Both the position numbers and the translations under genes were made by a program. Positions 23,572 to 32,457 of a stretch of 64,000 nt of DNA are shown one piece after another (position 1 is the stretch's first letter; the number at the start of each line of letters is the position of its first letter). The stretch is from Sinomonas cellulolyticus (GTDB taxonomy: Bacteria; Actinomycetota; Actinomycetes; Actinomycetales; Micrococcaceae), in NCBI RefSeq assembly GCF_014656475.1, contig NZ_BNCM01000002.1, forward strand, positions 62,001 to 126,000, in the 5' to 3' direction. The notes under the pieces are model-generated. The model worked only from the letters and a program-made list of their open reading frames with translations. It was not told the DNA's origin and ran no database searches.

Positions 23572-24180
23572 CTAGTTGGACGCGGTGAAGAACTTTCCGC
23601 TGAACTGCGGCCTCTCGAGCTCATCGAGGGCGGCGACGGCGAAGTCCTGGGACGAGATGGATTCACCGGCGGCCGGGACGTCTACCGCCGTGACGTACTT
23701 GCCGGTGCGCTCCCCCGGGGCGATGACGGCCGCAGGAGCCTGGACGGTCACGCCGGTGCCCGCGTCCCGGAGCGCCTCGTAGGCGGCGAACGCCGCATCC
23801 GACTCGCCCTTGTAGATTGCCGGGAAATCGGGGGTGTCCTTGATCGGCGTGCCATCGGGGGCCTTGAGGCCGCCGAAGCCGCCCACCATGTACAGGCGCG
23901 CTGCAGCCGGGACCTTCGCGATCGCTCGGTGCGCCTCGACGTAGGGCTCGCGCGGGCCGCCGGTGCGGTCGGGCGACGTCGCCAGCACCACGGCGTCGTT
24001 CGCCTCCGCGATCTCGCGGTACGTCTCAGCGTCCGCCAGATCAGCGGCGCGCGCGACGGCGGCGCCCTCCACCGGGGTCCCCTTCCGGCTGATGGCGGTC
24101 ACCTCATGGCCGCGGCGGGCGGCTTCGGCAACGATCTGGCTTCCCACCATTCCGGTGGCTCCGTACACGGCGATCTTCAT
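23572..24180 (-). CDS. NAD(P)H-binding SDR/NmrA-like protein
   Basis: ATG at 24180 (MKIAVYGATGMVGSQI) is chosen over an upstream ATG because AGGAGC precedes it closely; 202 residues. The glycine motif GATGMVGS marks an atypical short-chain dehydrogenase/NAD(P)H-binding fold; later strands DAVVLATSPDRTGG and YMVGGFGGLKA fit the family. It lacks the YxxxK catalytic pair of classical SDRs, like NmrA/YtfG quinone-reductase relatives. Its start lies just beyond a perfect 23-bp operator at 24195-24217, so it is very likely repressor-controlled, typically by quinones or electrophiles in this family. Confidence 0.85.
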   Translation of the reverse strand: MKIAVYGATGMVGSQIVAEAARRGHEVTAISRKGTPVEGAAVARAADLADAETYREIAEANDAVVLATSPDRTGGPREPYVEAHRAIAKVPAAARLYMVGGFGGLKAPDGTPIKDTPDFPAIYKGESDAAFAAYEALRDAGTGVTVQAPAAVIAPGERTGKYVTAVDVPAAGESISSQDFAVAALDELERPQFSGKFFTASN

Positions 24181-24194
24181 GCGCGCTCCTAAAA

Positions 24195-24217
24195 CTTGAA
24201 GTAACAATTACTTCAAG
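24195..24217. promoter_or_regulatory. Perfect 23-bp palindromic operator (HxlR-like)
   Basis: CTTGAAGTAA (24195-24204), spacer CAA, TTACTTCAAG (24208-24217). The AAGTAA-N3-TTACTT core looks like HxlR-family sites such as those of YodB/CatR. It sits 15 bp before the start of the NAD(P)H-binding gene and about 90 bp before the divergent oxidoreductase gene. No HxlR gene is next to it. Confidence 0.65.
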
Positions 24218-24306
24218 GTGGAAATGGCACACGCTATTCCGCCGGCTGAACCCAACCGCGGTGCCCGCCTCTGGAATCCCGCGCGTTTCCGATGCACTCT
24301 GGCTCC

Positions 24307-25236
24307 ATGCGTGCAGTGGTGGTCAAGGAGTACGGCGAACCGCCGCTCCTCACCGAGTTCCCCGATCCTCAGGGCGAGTGGGCGACGGTCATTGCCGCCT
24401 CGGCCAACCCGGCGGACATCCTGGTCGCCGCGGGGAGGATGGCCCCCCGACGCCCCGAACCTCCGCTGGTGCTCGGGCTGGACGGCGTCGCCAGGCTAGG
24501 TGACGGAACGGTCGTGCAATTTTCCGGGCCGCCCACGCCCTACGGGGCCTACGCCGAGCGCATTCCGCTCGAACGGACCGAGACCCATCCCCTTCCCGCC
24601 GGCCTCGACCCGAGCCTTGCTGCCGCGCTAGGGGTATCAGGGACGGCGGCGTGGGGAGGACTCACGGTGACCGGTTCCATCGAAGCGGGGGAATCCGTGC
24701 TCGTCCTGGGGGCCAATGGTCAGGTCGGACGCGTGGCTGTCCAAGCCGCTCGGCTGCTCGGCGCTGCGCGGGTGGTCGGGGTCGTGTCAAGCGACGCCCA
24801 GTCGTCTGGAGTCATGGAGCTCGGTGCGGATGCCGTCGTCTCGACCTCGGATCTGGCCACGCTGGCCGACCGCCTGCGTGAGGCCGCACCGAACGGCTGC
24901 AATCTCGTCATCGACGCCCTCTGGGGACCGGTCATCGCGACGGTCATCCCGTCGCTCGCCTTCGGCGCCCGCGTGGTCCAGATCGGCAACTCCGCGGGCG
25001 CCGACGCGACGATCTCGGCCCCGGCCTTCAGGAGCAGGTCGGTGAGCTTCCTGCCGCACGCGAGCCTGCGCATGACCCCTGCGCAGCGTGGGGCGGTGCT
25101 GGGGCAGCTGTTGGACGCGGCGGCTGCGGGCCGCATCGTGGTCGAGCGCGAGGACATACCGCTCGCGGACCTGCCCGCGCGCTGGGCCGACCTCGTGGGC
25201 GGCCGTGTGAAGGACAAGCTCGTCGTCGTCCCGTGA
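24307..25236 (+). CDS. Zinc-binding-dehydrogenase-family oxidoreductase (quinone reductase-like)
   Basis: 309 residues from ATG 24307 (MRAVVVKEYGEPPLLTEF); an in-frame ATG at 24292 is an alternative because no clear ribosome site is visible. It is an MDR protein with GroES-like start (ASANPADILVAAG), hinge ESVLVLGANGQVGRVAVQAARLLGAARVVGV (Rossmann) and C-terminal GRIVVEREDIPLADLPARWADL. No catalytic zinc ligands. The divergent partner is the NmrA-like gene and both flank the operator at 24195, hinting at shared control of quinone or aldehyde reduction. Confidence 0.85.
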   Translation: MRAVVVKEYGEPPLLTEFPDPQGEWATVIAASANPADILVAAGRMAPRRPEPPLVLGLDGVARLGDGTVVQFSGPPTPYGAYAERIPLERTETHPLPAGLDPSLAAALGVSGTAAWGGLTVTGSIEAGESVLVLGANGQVGRVAVQAARLLGAARVVGVVSSDAQSSGVMELGADAVVSTSDLATLADRLREAAPNGCNLVIDALWGPVIATVIPSLAFGARVVQIGNSAGADATISAPAFRSRSVSFLPHASLRMTPAQRGAVLGQLLDAAAAGRIVVEREDIPLADLPARWADLVGGRVKDKLVVVP

Positions 25237-25254
25237 GGTCGAGGCCCACACGCG

Positions 25255-26979
25255 TCAGAAGACGCGCCGCCAGTTGGCCCTTGCCAAGTCGAGGACCTCG
25301 TCCCCGCGTCCCGAGAGCACCGTCCGCAGGGCGTAGAGCGTGAACCCCCCGGCCTGCTGGGCCGTGATGGTCGGCGGCATGGCAAGCTCCTCGCGCATCG
25401 TGGCGACGTCCACGAGTGCGGGACCGTCGTGCGCGAGTGCCTCCTTCAGCCCAGTCTCGAGCTCAGAGGAGTCGTTCACCCGCACGCCCTTGATCCCCAT
25501 CGCCTCTGCCACCGCGGCGAAGTTCGGGTTGTCCAGGCCCGTGCCGAAGTTCACGAAGCCCACGGACTTCATCTCGAGCTCGATGAAGTTCAGGGACGCG
25601 TTGCTGAAGACCACGAGCTTCACCGGCAGCCGATTCTGGACGATAGTCAGGAGCTCGCCGAGGAGCATCGACAGGCCGCCGTCGCCCGCGAGGGCCACCA
25701 CCTGCCTACCGGGGAATGCGGCCTGCGCGCCCATCGCATGGGGCAGCGCGTTCGCCATGGATCCGTGGGTGAACGAGCCGACCAGGCGGCGTCGGCCGTT
25801 CATCGTGAGGTACCGCGCGGCCCAGATCACCGGCGTGCCGACGTCGGCGGTGAAGACCGCGTCCTCCGCTGCGAGCCGATCGAGAGTGCGCGTGATGAAC
25901 TGCGGGTGGAGGGGCTGGCCCTTCTTGGTCGGGTTCGCGAGGTCGTCCAGCTTGGACCGCGCCTTGGCGTAGTGCTTGAGCGAGGACTCGAGATGCGTGC
26001 GGCGCTTCTTGCGCGGCACGAGCGGAAGGAGCGCGGCGGCGGTCTCGCGGACGTCCCCGACGAGGCCGAGGTCCAGCGGCACTCGGCGGCCCAGCTGCTC
26101 GCCGCGGATGTCCACCTGGATGATCTTCGCCTTGGACGGATAGAACTGCTGGTACGGGAAGTCGGTGCCGAGCATGAGGAGGGCGTCGCAGTCCTCCATG
26201 GCCCGGTACCCCGAGGAGAACCCGAGGAGGCCGGTCATGCCGACGTCGAACGGGTTGTCGTACTCGATGAACTCCTTGCCGCGCATCGCGTGCACGATCG
26301 GCGCCGCGAGCGCGTCCGCGAGCGCGACGACCTCGTCGTGTGCGCCCTCCACGCCCGCCCCGGCGAGGATGGTGACCTTGCCGGCGGCGTTCAGGATGTC
26401 CGCGGCCTCGCGGAGTTCGGCGTGGCTGGGCACCACGCGGGGGCGCGTCCTGCGCACCACGGTGACGCGATCCGAGTTCATGGCGGTCAGCCCGACGTCG
26501 CCGGAGAGCACCACGACCGCGACGCCGCGCTTCTCGACGGCGGTGCGCATCGCAATCTCGAGGATGCGGGGCATCTGGGCGGCATCGGTGACCTGCTCGG
26601 CGTAGACGCTGCACTCGCGGAAGACCTCCTGCGGGTGCGTCTCCTGGAAGTAGTTGGAACCGATCTCGGTGCTGGGGATGTGCGCGGCGATGGCCAGGAC
26701 GGGCACGCGCGACCGGTTGGCGTCGTAGAGGCCGTTGATGAGGTGCAGGTTGCCCGGCCCCGCGGATCCGGCGCAGACGGCGATCTCCCCGGTGAGCGCC
26801 GCCTCCGCGGCAGCGGCGAAGGCGCCGGCCTCCTCGTGCCGCACGTGCACCCACTCGATGCTCGGCGTCTCGCGGAGGGCGTCGGTGAAGCCGTTGAGGG
26901 AGTCACCGGGGAGCCCGTAGACGCGGCGGACGCCGTTGGCTGCGAGGGTCGCGACGATGTTCTGCGCAATGGTCGTCAT
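25255..26979 (-). CDS. poxB: Pyruvate dehydrogenase (quinone)/pyruvate oxidase PoxB
   Basis: 574 residues from ATG 26979 with GGAGG immediately upstream. The ThDP enzyme has catalytic Glu in VRHEEAGAFAAAAEA near 51, SAGPGNLHLINGLYDANRS, a central FAD-type domain and the ThDP motif GDGGLSMLLGELLTIVQNRL near 430, then the FSNASLNFIELEMKSVGF segment characteristic of PoxB and the C-terminal lipid-binding tail region. It decarboxylates pyruvate to acetate and CO2, passing electrons to membrane quinone at the inner leaflet. The frame remains open far upstream on this strand but that part overlaps the Clp gene in antisense and is not coding. Confidence 0.93.
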   Translation of the reverse strand: MTTIAQNIVATLAANGVRRVYGLPGDSLNGFTDALRETPSIEWVHVRHEEAGAFAAAAEAALTGEIAVCAGSAGPGNLHLINGLYDANRSRVPVLAIAAHIPSTEIGSNYFQETHPQEVFRECSVYAEQVTDAAQMPRILEIAMRTAVEKRGVAVVVLSGDVGLTAMNSDRVTVVRRTRPRVVPSHAELREAADILNAAGKVTILAGAGVEGAHDEVVALADALAAPIVHAMRGKEFIEYDNPFDVGMTGLLGFSSGYRAMEDCDALLMLGTDFPYQQFYPSKAKIIQVDIRGEQLGRRVPLDLGLVGDVRETAAALLPLVPRKKRRTHLESSLKHYAKARSKLDDLANPTKKGQPLHPQFITRTLDRLAAEDAVFTADVGTPVIWAARYLTMNGRRRLVGSFTHGSMANALPHAMGAQAAFPGRQVVALAGDGGLSMLLGELLTIVQNRLPVKLVVFSNASLNFIELEMKSVGFVNFGTGLDNPNFAAVAEAMGIKGVRVNDSSELETGLKEALAHDGPALVDVATMREELAMPPTITAQQAGGFTLYALRTVLSGRGDEVLDLARANWRRVF

Positions 26980-27051
26980 GCCCTCCAACCTAGCCGCGTG
27001 ATGCAGATCGCGGGTACTGCGGGGGAATATCTGGTTGGCCACAGTGTTGAA

Positions 27052-27072
27052 CTTGAGCGTAAGACACTCAAC
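27052..27072 (+). promoter_or_regulatory. HAIR element (HspR operator) before the Clp ATPase
   Basis: CTTGAGC-GTAAGAC-ACTCAAC at 27052-27072 matches the HspR consensus CTTGAGT-N7-ACTCAAG except at the inner T and last G. It is 33 bp before the start codon. HspR, usually encoded with dnaK, represses such heat-shock genes in actinobacteria. Confidence 0.8.
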
Positions 27073-27105
27073 TCTGAGTGAACCCGCTCCTTTGGAGGAA
27101 AACGA

Positions 27106-29772
27106 ATGCCCCTGTTCTTCGGCCCCGCCGCAGGCAACGGCTCCTTCGACGAGTTCCTCGCCCGCTACCTGCAGGGCCAGGGTGCTCGCCAGCCCGGCCG
27201 CCCCATCGACATGACGCGGCTCGTGAGCCGCGGGACCCAGGCCGTGCTCAACGCGGCCGGACGCTTCGCGAAGGAGCACGGTCACCGCGAGGTCGACGCC
27301 CTGCACCTGCTCCGCGCCCTCACGGACACTGAATCGATCTCCGGCATGATCGAGCACGCCGGCGCGGACGCGGAGGCGATCGCCACGGCCGCGGAAGACC
27401 GCATGCCCGGCACCGTGGAACGCCCCGGAGACGACGACGCCATGCCGTCCCTCACCACGAGCGCCCAGCACGCCTTCCTCGACGCCTACAAGGTGGCGCG
27501 CTCGGTCGGGTCCACGTACATCGACCCCGAGCACCTCTTCGTGGCGCTCGTGCTGAACACCGAGGCGGCCGCAGGCCAGATCCTCGCCGCCGCCGGCGTC
27601 ACGCCGCAGTCCCTCCAGGACGGCGAGACCGCCGCCCGGGAGGCCCAGACGCACGACGACGCGCCCACGCCCCGCGCTGCCCAGCGCCCCCTGCACGCCA
27701 CCAAGGCCCAGAAAGGGCGCCGCGGCAAGGACTCCATGCTGGCGAAGTTCGGCACCGACCTCACCGCGCTCGCCCGCGAGGGCAAGCTCGACCCCGTGAT
27801 CGGCCGTGCCGACGAGATCGAGCAGGCCATCGAGATCCTTGCCCGCCGCACCAAGAACAACCCTGTGCTCATCGGCGAGGCCGGCGTGGGCAAGACCGCG
27901 ATCGTAGAGGGCCTGGCCCAGGCCGTCGCCGAGGGCGAGGTCCCCGCGCAGATCGCCGGGAAGACAGTCGTCTCGCTCGACCTGCCCGCGATGCTGGCCG
28001 GCACCCGCTACCGCGGCGACTTCGAGGAGCGGCTCACCAAGACCATGGACGAGATCGCCCAGGATGGGAATGTCATCGCGTTCGTGGACGAGATCCACAC
28101 GGTCGTGGGGGCCGGTGGTGGCGGCGAGGGCGGCATGGATGCCGGCAACATCCTCAAGCCGCGCCTGGCCCGCGGCGAGCTGCACCTCATCGGCGCCACC
28201 ACGCTGGACGAGTACCGCAAGATCGAGAAGGACCCTGCGCTCGAGCGCCGGTTCCAGCCGGTCACTGTGGGCGAACCGAGCGTCGAGGACGCGGTGCAGA
28301 TCCTGGACGGGCTCAAGTCCCGGTACGAGGAGCACCACGGGGTGACGTACTCCGAGGAGGCGATCCGCGCCGCGGTGGAGCTCTCCCACCGCTACATCAC
28401 CGACCGGTACCTGCCGGACAAGGCGATCGACCTCGTCGACCAGGCCGGCGCCCGCCTGAGCCTGGCCCGCGGGCCCCGCGTGGACGTCGAAGCCCTCGGC
28501 GCCCGGATCGTCGAGCTGACCACCCAGAAGGAGGCGGCCATCGCCCAGGAGGCGTACGAGGAAGCCTCCCGGCTGCGCGATGAGATCGACGCGCTCACCG
28601 CGACCATCGAGGCCGAGGTCTCGGGCGCTCCCTTGCCTGCCGACGCCCCCGCCGAGGGCGAGGGAGCGGACACGAGCCAGCCGGGCGCCGTCGTGCGTGA
28701 GGCTGCCGTTGTCCGCGAGGCGGACATCGCGGCCGTCGTGGCCCGTGCCACCGGCATTCCCGCTGCACGCCTGACCGAAGGCGAGCGGGAGCGTCTCGCG
28801 CGCCTCGAGGACGAGCTCCACGAGCGTGTGATCGGGCAGGAGGATGCGGTCTCCGCGATCGCGAAGTCCGTGCGGCGCAACCGCACGGGCCTCGGCGACG
28901 CAGGCCGTCCCGTGGGCAGCTTCCTGTTCCTCGGCCCGACCGGCGTGGGCAAGACCGAGCTCGCGAAGGCCCTCGCTGCGTCGCTGTTCGGCGACGAGTC
29001 CGCGATGGTGCGCTTCGACATGAGCGAGTTCGGCGAGCGCCACACCGTCTCCCGCCTTGTCGGTGCCCCTCCGGGGTACGTCGGCTACTCGGAGGCCGGC
29101 CAGCTGACCGAGCGGGTGCGCCGTCACCCGTACTCGGTGGTGCTGCTCGACGAGGTCGAGAAGGCTCACCCGGACGTGTTCAACCTGCTCCTGCAGGTCC
29201 TGGACGACGGCCGGCTGACCGACGGCCAGGGGCACACGGTCGACTTCCGCAACACCGTGGTGATCATGACCTCGAACCTCGGGTCCGAGTTCCTCGCCAC
29301 GCGGGGGGCCTCGCTCGGCTTCGCGGCCGGCGGTGCCGAAGGCGGTCCGTCCGAGACCGAGCTGCGGTCCCGGATCATGGGCCGGCTGCGGGAGACCATG
29401 CGGCCTGAGTTCCTCAACCGCATCGACGAGATCGTGCTGTTCCGCAAGCTCACCCGCGAGCAGCAGCATGAGATCGTGCGCCTGCAGCTCGGCCAGACCG
29501 AGTCGCGGCTCGCGGCCCAGGGCATCGCCCTGGCCGTGGACGAGCACGCCGTGGACTGGATCGCCGAGCGCGGCTACGAGCCCGAGTTCGGTGCCCGGCC
29601 GCTGCGCCGCGTGATCCAGCGCGAGCTCGAGGACCGCGTCGCGGACCTGCTCGTGACCGGTGCGGTCGCCGAGGGCGGCCGGGTCTCCGTGGGCGTCTCG
29701 GGCGCAGACGGCGGCGCGCCGCACGACGGCGCTGTCCTCACCGTGAGCGCGGACGCGCCCGTCACGGCCTAA
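27106..29772 (+). CDS. Clp/Hsp100 ATPase chaperone (ClpC/ClpB-like)
   Basis: 888 residues, ATG 27106 behind TTGGAGGAAA. Order: Clp-N repeats (about 34-190), AAA+ 1 with Walker A GEAGVGKT near 258, a short middle region with a UVR-like helix ([14 protein letters not shown] near 483), AAA+ 2 with Walker A GPTGVGKT near 611, [18 protein letters not shown], and the C-terminal D2-small domain. The ClpB coiled-coil middle arm is absent or much reduced, so the protein is closer to ClpC/ClpE than to ClpB; a ClpP-binding loop was not confirmed. The HAIR box marks it as heat-shock regulated. It unfolds or disaggregates proteins using ATP. Confidence 0.88.
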   Translation: MPLFFGPAAGNGSFDEFLARYLQGQGARQPGRPIDMTRLVSRGTQAVLNAAGRFAKEHGHREVDALHLLRALTDTESISGMIEHAGADAEAIATAAEDRMPGTVERPGDDDAMPSLTTSAQHAFLDAYKVARSVGSTYIDPEHLFVALVLNTEAAAGQILAAAGVTPQSLQDGETAAREAQTHDDAPTPRAAQRPLHATKAQKGRRGKDSMLAKFGTDLTALAREGKLDPVIGRADEIEQAIEILARRTKNNPVLIGEAGVGKTAIVEGLAQAVAEGEVPAQIAGKTVVSLDLPAMLAGTRYRGDFEERLTKTMDEIAQDGNVIAFVDEIHTVVGAGGGGEGGMDAGNILKPRLARGELHLIGATTLDEYRKIEKDPALERRFQPVTVGEPSVEDAVQILDGLKSRYEEHHGVTYSEEAIRAAVELSHRYITDRYLPDKAIDLVDQAGARLSLARGPRVDVEALGARIVELTTQKEAAIAQEAYEEASRLRDEIDALTATIEAEVSGAPLPADAPAEGEGADTSQPGAVVREAAVVREADIAAVVARATGIPAARLTEGERERLARLEDELHERVIGQEDAVSAIAKSVRRNRTGLGDAGRPVGSFLFLGPTGVGKTELAKALAASLFGDESAMVRFDMSEFGERHTVSRLVGAPPGYVGYSEAGQLTERVRRHPYSVVLLDEVEKAHPDVFNLLLQVLDDGRLTDGQGHTVDFRNTVVIMTSNLGSEFLATRGASLGFAAGGAEGGPSETELRSRIMGRLRETMRPEFLNRIDEIVLFRKLTREQQHEIVRLQLGQTESRLAAQGIALAVDEHAVDWIAERGYEPEFGARPLRRVIQRELEDRVADLLVTGAVAEGGRVSVGVSGADGGAPHDGAVLTVSADAPVTA

Positions 29773-29785
29773 CGCCCACCCAAGC

Positions 29786-29827
29786 ACGACGGCACCTGAC
29801 TCTCCCCCCTGAGGCAGGTGCCGTCGT
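29786..29827. terminator. Terminator between convergent Clp and Rph-like genes
   Basis: A 13-bp stem ACGACGGCACCTG (29786-29798) and CAGGTGCCGTCGT (29815-29827) with a 16-nt loop, 14 bp after the Clp stop. Another copy of the ACGACGG hairpin family. Confidence 0.8.
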
Positions 29828-29871
29828 CATGTCCCCACCCCGACCCGGGGCCACCTCCCCGCGGCCCGGGG

Positions 29872-32340
29872 TCAGGCGCGGTCCACCCGTCCTCTGGTCC
29901 CGTCCACGCGGACGGCCTGCCCGTCGGCCAGGAGTACGGTGCCGTTCCCCGTCGCCATGACGGCCGGGACGCCGTACTCCCGGGCCACGATCGCAGCATG
30001 GGAACCGAGCCCGCCGGTGTCCACCACGATGGCGGCGGCGCGCGCGAACAGCGGCGTCCAGGAGGGATTCGTGTTGGGGCATACGAGCACCTCTCCCGCC
30101 CTGAGCGACGAGAAGCCCTCCGGTCCCAGTACGATCCGCACCGGCCCGGTGGCTGCACCGCCGCTCGCGGGTGTCCCGGTGAGCAGTGCGCCGGGGTCGT
30201 CCTCGCCGCCCCGGCGCCGGGCAAACAGCCCCGGATCGAGCATCGGAAGGCGCGCGTACTCCTTCCGGAGGCGCGCACGCCGTTCCGCGAGGCTGCGCAC
30301 CCGGGAGGCCTCGGCGTCGTCCATCACCACCGGGTCCCGCAGGGCGTGCAGTTCCTCGAGGCGGAGATGGAAGACGTCCTCGGGTGCGGCGAGCGCGCCT
30401 GCAGCGACGAGACGCCGCCCGAGTTCGAGGAACGTGGCGCGCAGTGGCGGCATGAGGCGCGTGATGTGGAAGTGGGTGTCCTCCCGGAACGCGAGCCCCC
30501 GGCGGCAGGCCTCCACGATCCCACGCGCTGCGGCGGCGGCCCGGGGGAAGCGCAGGAGCGGGTGCTGCAGGAGGTCGGCGAGGGCCTCCGCAGAGGGGTC
30601 CCGGGGATTCGGGTGAGGCGGTGCGGCAGCCAGGGACTGCAGGATCGCGGCCACGGGTGTCGGGTCGTCACGCCACGTGGGCGCAGTCGCGATAACAACG
30701 CTCAGCGACTCCCGGTGCCCGTACTCGGCGAGGAACGCGCCGAGCTGGACGGCGAACGCGCCGAGTTCGGGCTGGCTCCGGACGGCAGCGAGGAAGCCCG
30801 CGGCGTCAAGCTCGCGGGCCGCGCGGGACAGCTCGGGATCCTCCCGGACCACGGCCGCGAGCGCCTCGAGCGCGTCGTTCCCGTCCCGCGTCCGGGTCCG
30901 GCCGCCCGCCACGAGCGGCGACGCGAGGCGGCCGCGGCGGAGCACGAGCAGCAGGAGCCGCAGCGGAAGGAACGGCACGAACGCGCTCGGCAGGTAACGC
31001 GCGCGGATCCGGCCGAGCGGCTCCATCGCCTCGTTGCAGCGGTCCACGCGCCGGACCAGGTCCGGCCACGGCAGGGCCGCCGGGTCCTCGGCGTCGAGCT
31101 CGGCGACAGTTCCCTCGAACCGGCGGAAGAGGGGGTCCTGGGTCCAATGGCGGGTGTCGAACGCGCGGACACGGCGCGCCACGGACAGCGGCGCCCCGAC
31201 CGCCGCGAGAGTGGGACGCGGTCTGGGCGGGATGAGCTGGAGCGGGACGCCGTCGCGCTCCCGGATGAGCTCCGAAAGGGGCGGGAACCGGACGCCGACG
31301 CTCCCGGCCATGAGGTCGAGCATGCGCACGACGCCGGGGCCTAGCCACCCGGTCACGTCCAGCGGGTAGGGGCGCTGGGTGAACATCTCGAGGAAGAAAG
31401 GGCCCACGGCGCGCTGGACGGCACCCAGCGAGGGCGGCTCGAGCGGCAGCGCCGTCATCGGGCGCGCCTGGACGATGCTGATCCTGCCGTCCGCGAGCGC
31501 CCACTCGATGTCCTGCGGGCGATCCTCCCCCGCCAGGCCGCTGAAGTGCCGCTCGGCTGCGACTGCCACCTCGGCTAGCTGGGCGGCCGCGGCGTCGGGA
31601 AGGACCCGTGGTGCGCCGTCGCGCTGGAGGGCCAACGACCGGACGGCACCGTCATGGGCGAGCACGAGGTGCTCGGGCGTGACCTGCCCCGAGACCACCG
31701 CGTCGCCGAGCCCGGGGGCGGCGTCCACCACGAGCTCGTCGCGGCGGCCCGTGAGCGGGTTCGCCGTGAAGACGACGCCCGCGGCCTCGGCCCGGACCAT
31801 CCGCTGGACGACGACGGCGATCGCCACCTCGCGCGGGTCGATCCCCTGCCGCTGCCGATAGTCGACGGCGCGGTCGGTCCAGAGGGAGGCCCAGCAGCTC
31901 CGCACGGCCTCGAGCACGTCCTCCGTGCCGGCGACGTCCAGGAAGGTGTCCTGCTGGCCCGCGAAGGCCGCGCCAGGCAGGTCCTCGGCTGTGGCGCTCG
32001 AACGGACCGCGACCGCCGTGCCCTCCGGCCCGAGCTCGACCAGCGCGGTGGAGATCGCGTGGCGCGTGGCGGGATCGAGCGGCGTGTCCTCCAGGAGCGT
32101 CCGCGCCGCGGCCGGGTGAGCGGCGGCGTCCACCGGGTCAAGCCCCGCGCGGGCGGCGTGGGAGCGGTAGGCGGCCGTCGTGACCACGAAGCCCGGCGGG
32201 ACTGGGAGCCCGGCCGCGATCAGCTCGCCGAGGTTCGCGCCCTTGCCGCCCGCCGCGGGCAGGTCGGCGGCGCGCACCGAGAAGAGCGGGAGGACCAGGG
32301 GTGGGCCGGACGGGCCCGGCGGGATCACGCCGTCGTGCAT
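29872..32340 (-). CDS. PEP synthase-like enzyme; rifampin phosphotransferase (Rph)-like
   Basis: 822 residues, ATG 32340. N-terminal ATP-grasp domain (GGKGANLGELIAAGLPVPPGFVVTT, VRSSATAEDLPGAAFAGQQDTFL, AVVVQRMV, GLGDAVVSG), a large central region, and the C-terminal swivelling domain with the phosphate-carrying histidine in GSHAAIVAREYGVPAV (about H781) following PNTNPSWTPLF. The layout (ATP-binding, drug-binding, His domain) and size match rifamycin phosphotransferases, which transfer the beta phosphate of ATP to rifampin, rather than the longer PEP synthase or pyruvate phosphate dikinase. I did not find a rifamycin-associated element upstream. It could instead phosphorylate another ansamycin-like or unknown substrate. 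Confidence 0.82.
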   Translation of the reverse strand: MHDGVIPPGPSGPPLVLPLFSVRAADLPAAGGKGANLGELIAAGLPVPPGFVVTTAAYRSHAARAGLDPVDAAAHPAAARTLLEDTPLDPATRHAISTALVELGPEGTAVAVRSSATAEDLPGAAFAGQQDTFLDVAGTEDVLEAVRSCWASLWTDRAVDYRQRQGIDPREVAIAVVVQRMVRAEAAGVVFTANPLTGRRDELVVDAAPGLGDAVVSGQVTPEHLVLAHDGAVRSLALQRDGAPRVLPDAAAAQLAEVAVAAERHFSGLAGEDRPQDIEWALADGRISIVQARPMTALPLEPPSLGAVQRAVGPFFLEMFTQRPYPLDVTGWLGPGVVRMLDLMAGSVGVRFPPLSELIRERDGVPLQLIPPRPRPTLAAVGAPLSVARRVRAFDTRHWTQDPLFRRFEGTVAELDAEDPAALPWPDLVRRVDRCNEAMEPLGRIRARYLPSAFVPFLPLRLLLLVLRRGRLASPLVAGGRTRTRDGNDALEALAAVVREDPELSRAARELDAAGFLAAVRSQPELGAFAVQLGAFLAEYGHRESLSVVIATAPTWRDDPTPVAAILQSLAAAPPHPNPRDPSAEALADLLQHPLLRFPRAAAAARGIVEACRRGLAFREDTHFHITRLMPPLRATFLELGRRLVAAGALAAPEDVFHLRLEELHALRDPVVMDDAEASRVRSLAERRARLRKEYARLPMLDPGLFARRRGGEDDPGALLTGTPASGGAATGPVRIVLGPEGFSSLRAGEVLVCPNTNPSWTPLFARAAAIVVDTGGLGSHAAIVAREYGVPAVMATGNGTVLLADGQAVRVDGTRGRVDRA

Positions 32341-32377
32341 GCTCCCAACGTACCTCCGCCCCGGCAGGGACGGAGGA

Positions 32378-32408
32378 AGGGCCGCCCCGCGCGCAGCGGG
32401 ACGGCCCT
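32378..32408 (-). terminator. Probable terminator of pckG
   Basis: Arms AGGGCCGCCCCGC (32378-32390) and GCGGGACGGCCCT (32396-32408). In minus-strand RNA the single mismatch becomes a G-U wobble, so all 13 positions pair. Lies 50-80 bp past the pckG stop. Confidence 0.65.
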
Positions 32409-32457
32409 CCCAGGGAACCGGCGCGTCCGTGCGGACGCGGTCAACGGCAGCTCAGCG

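Noticed and set aside
26980..29787. Very long minus-strand open frame continuing upstream of poxB through the whole Clp gene region
   Set aside because: It is the antisense of the Clp ATPase; high GC leaves long frames open. The PoxB domain starts at 26979 with its own ribosome site.
32341..32457. Rifamycin-associated element before the Rph-like gene
   Set aside because: The dyads here look like the pckG terminator and a tiny-loop hairpin; no RAE-type palindrome was found.
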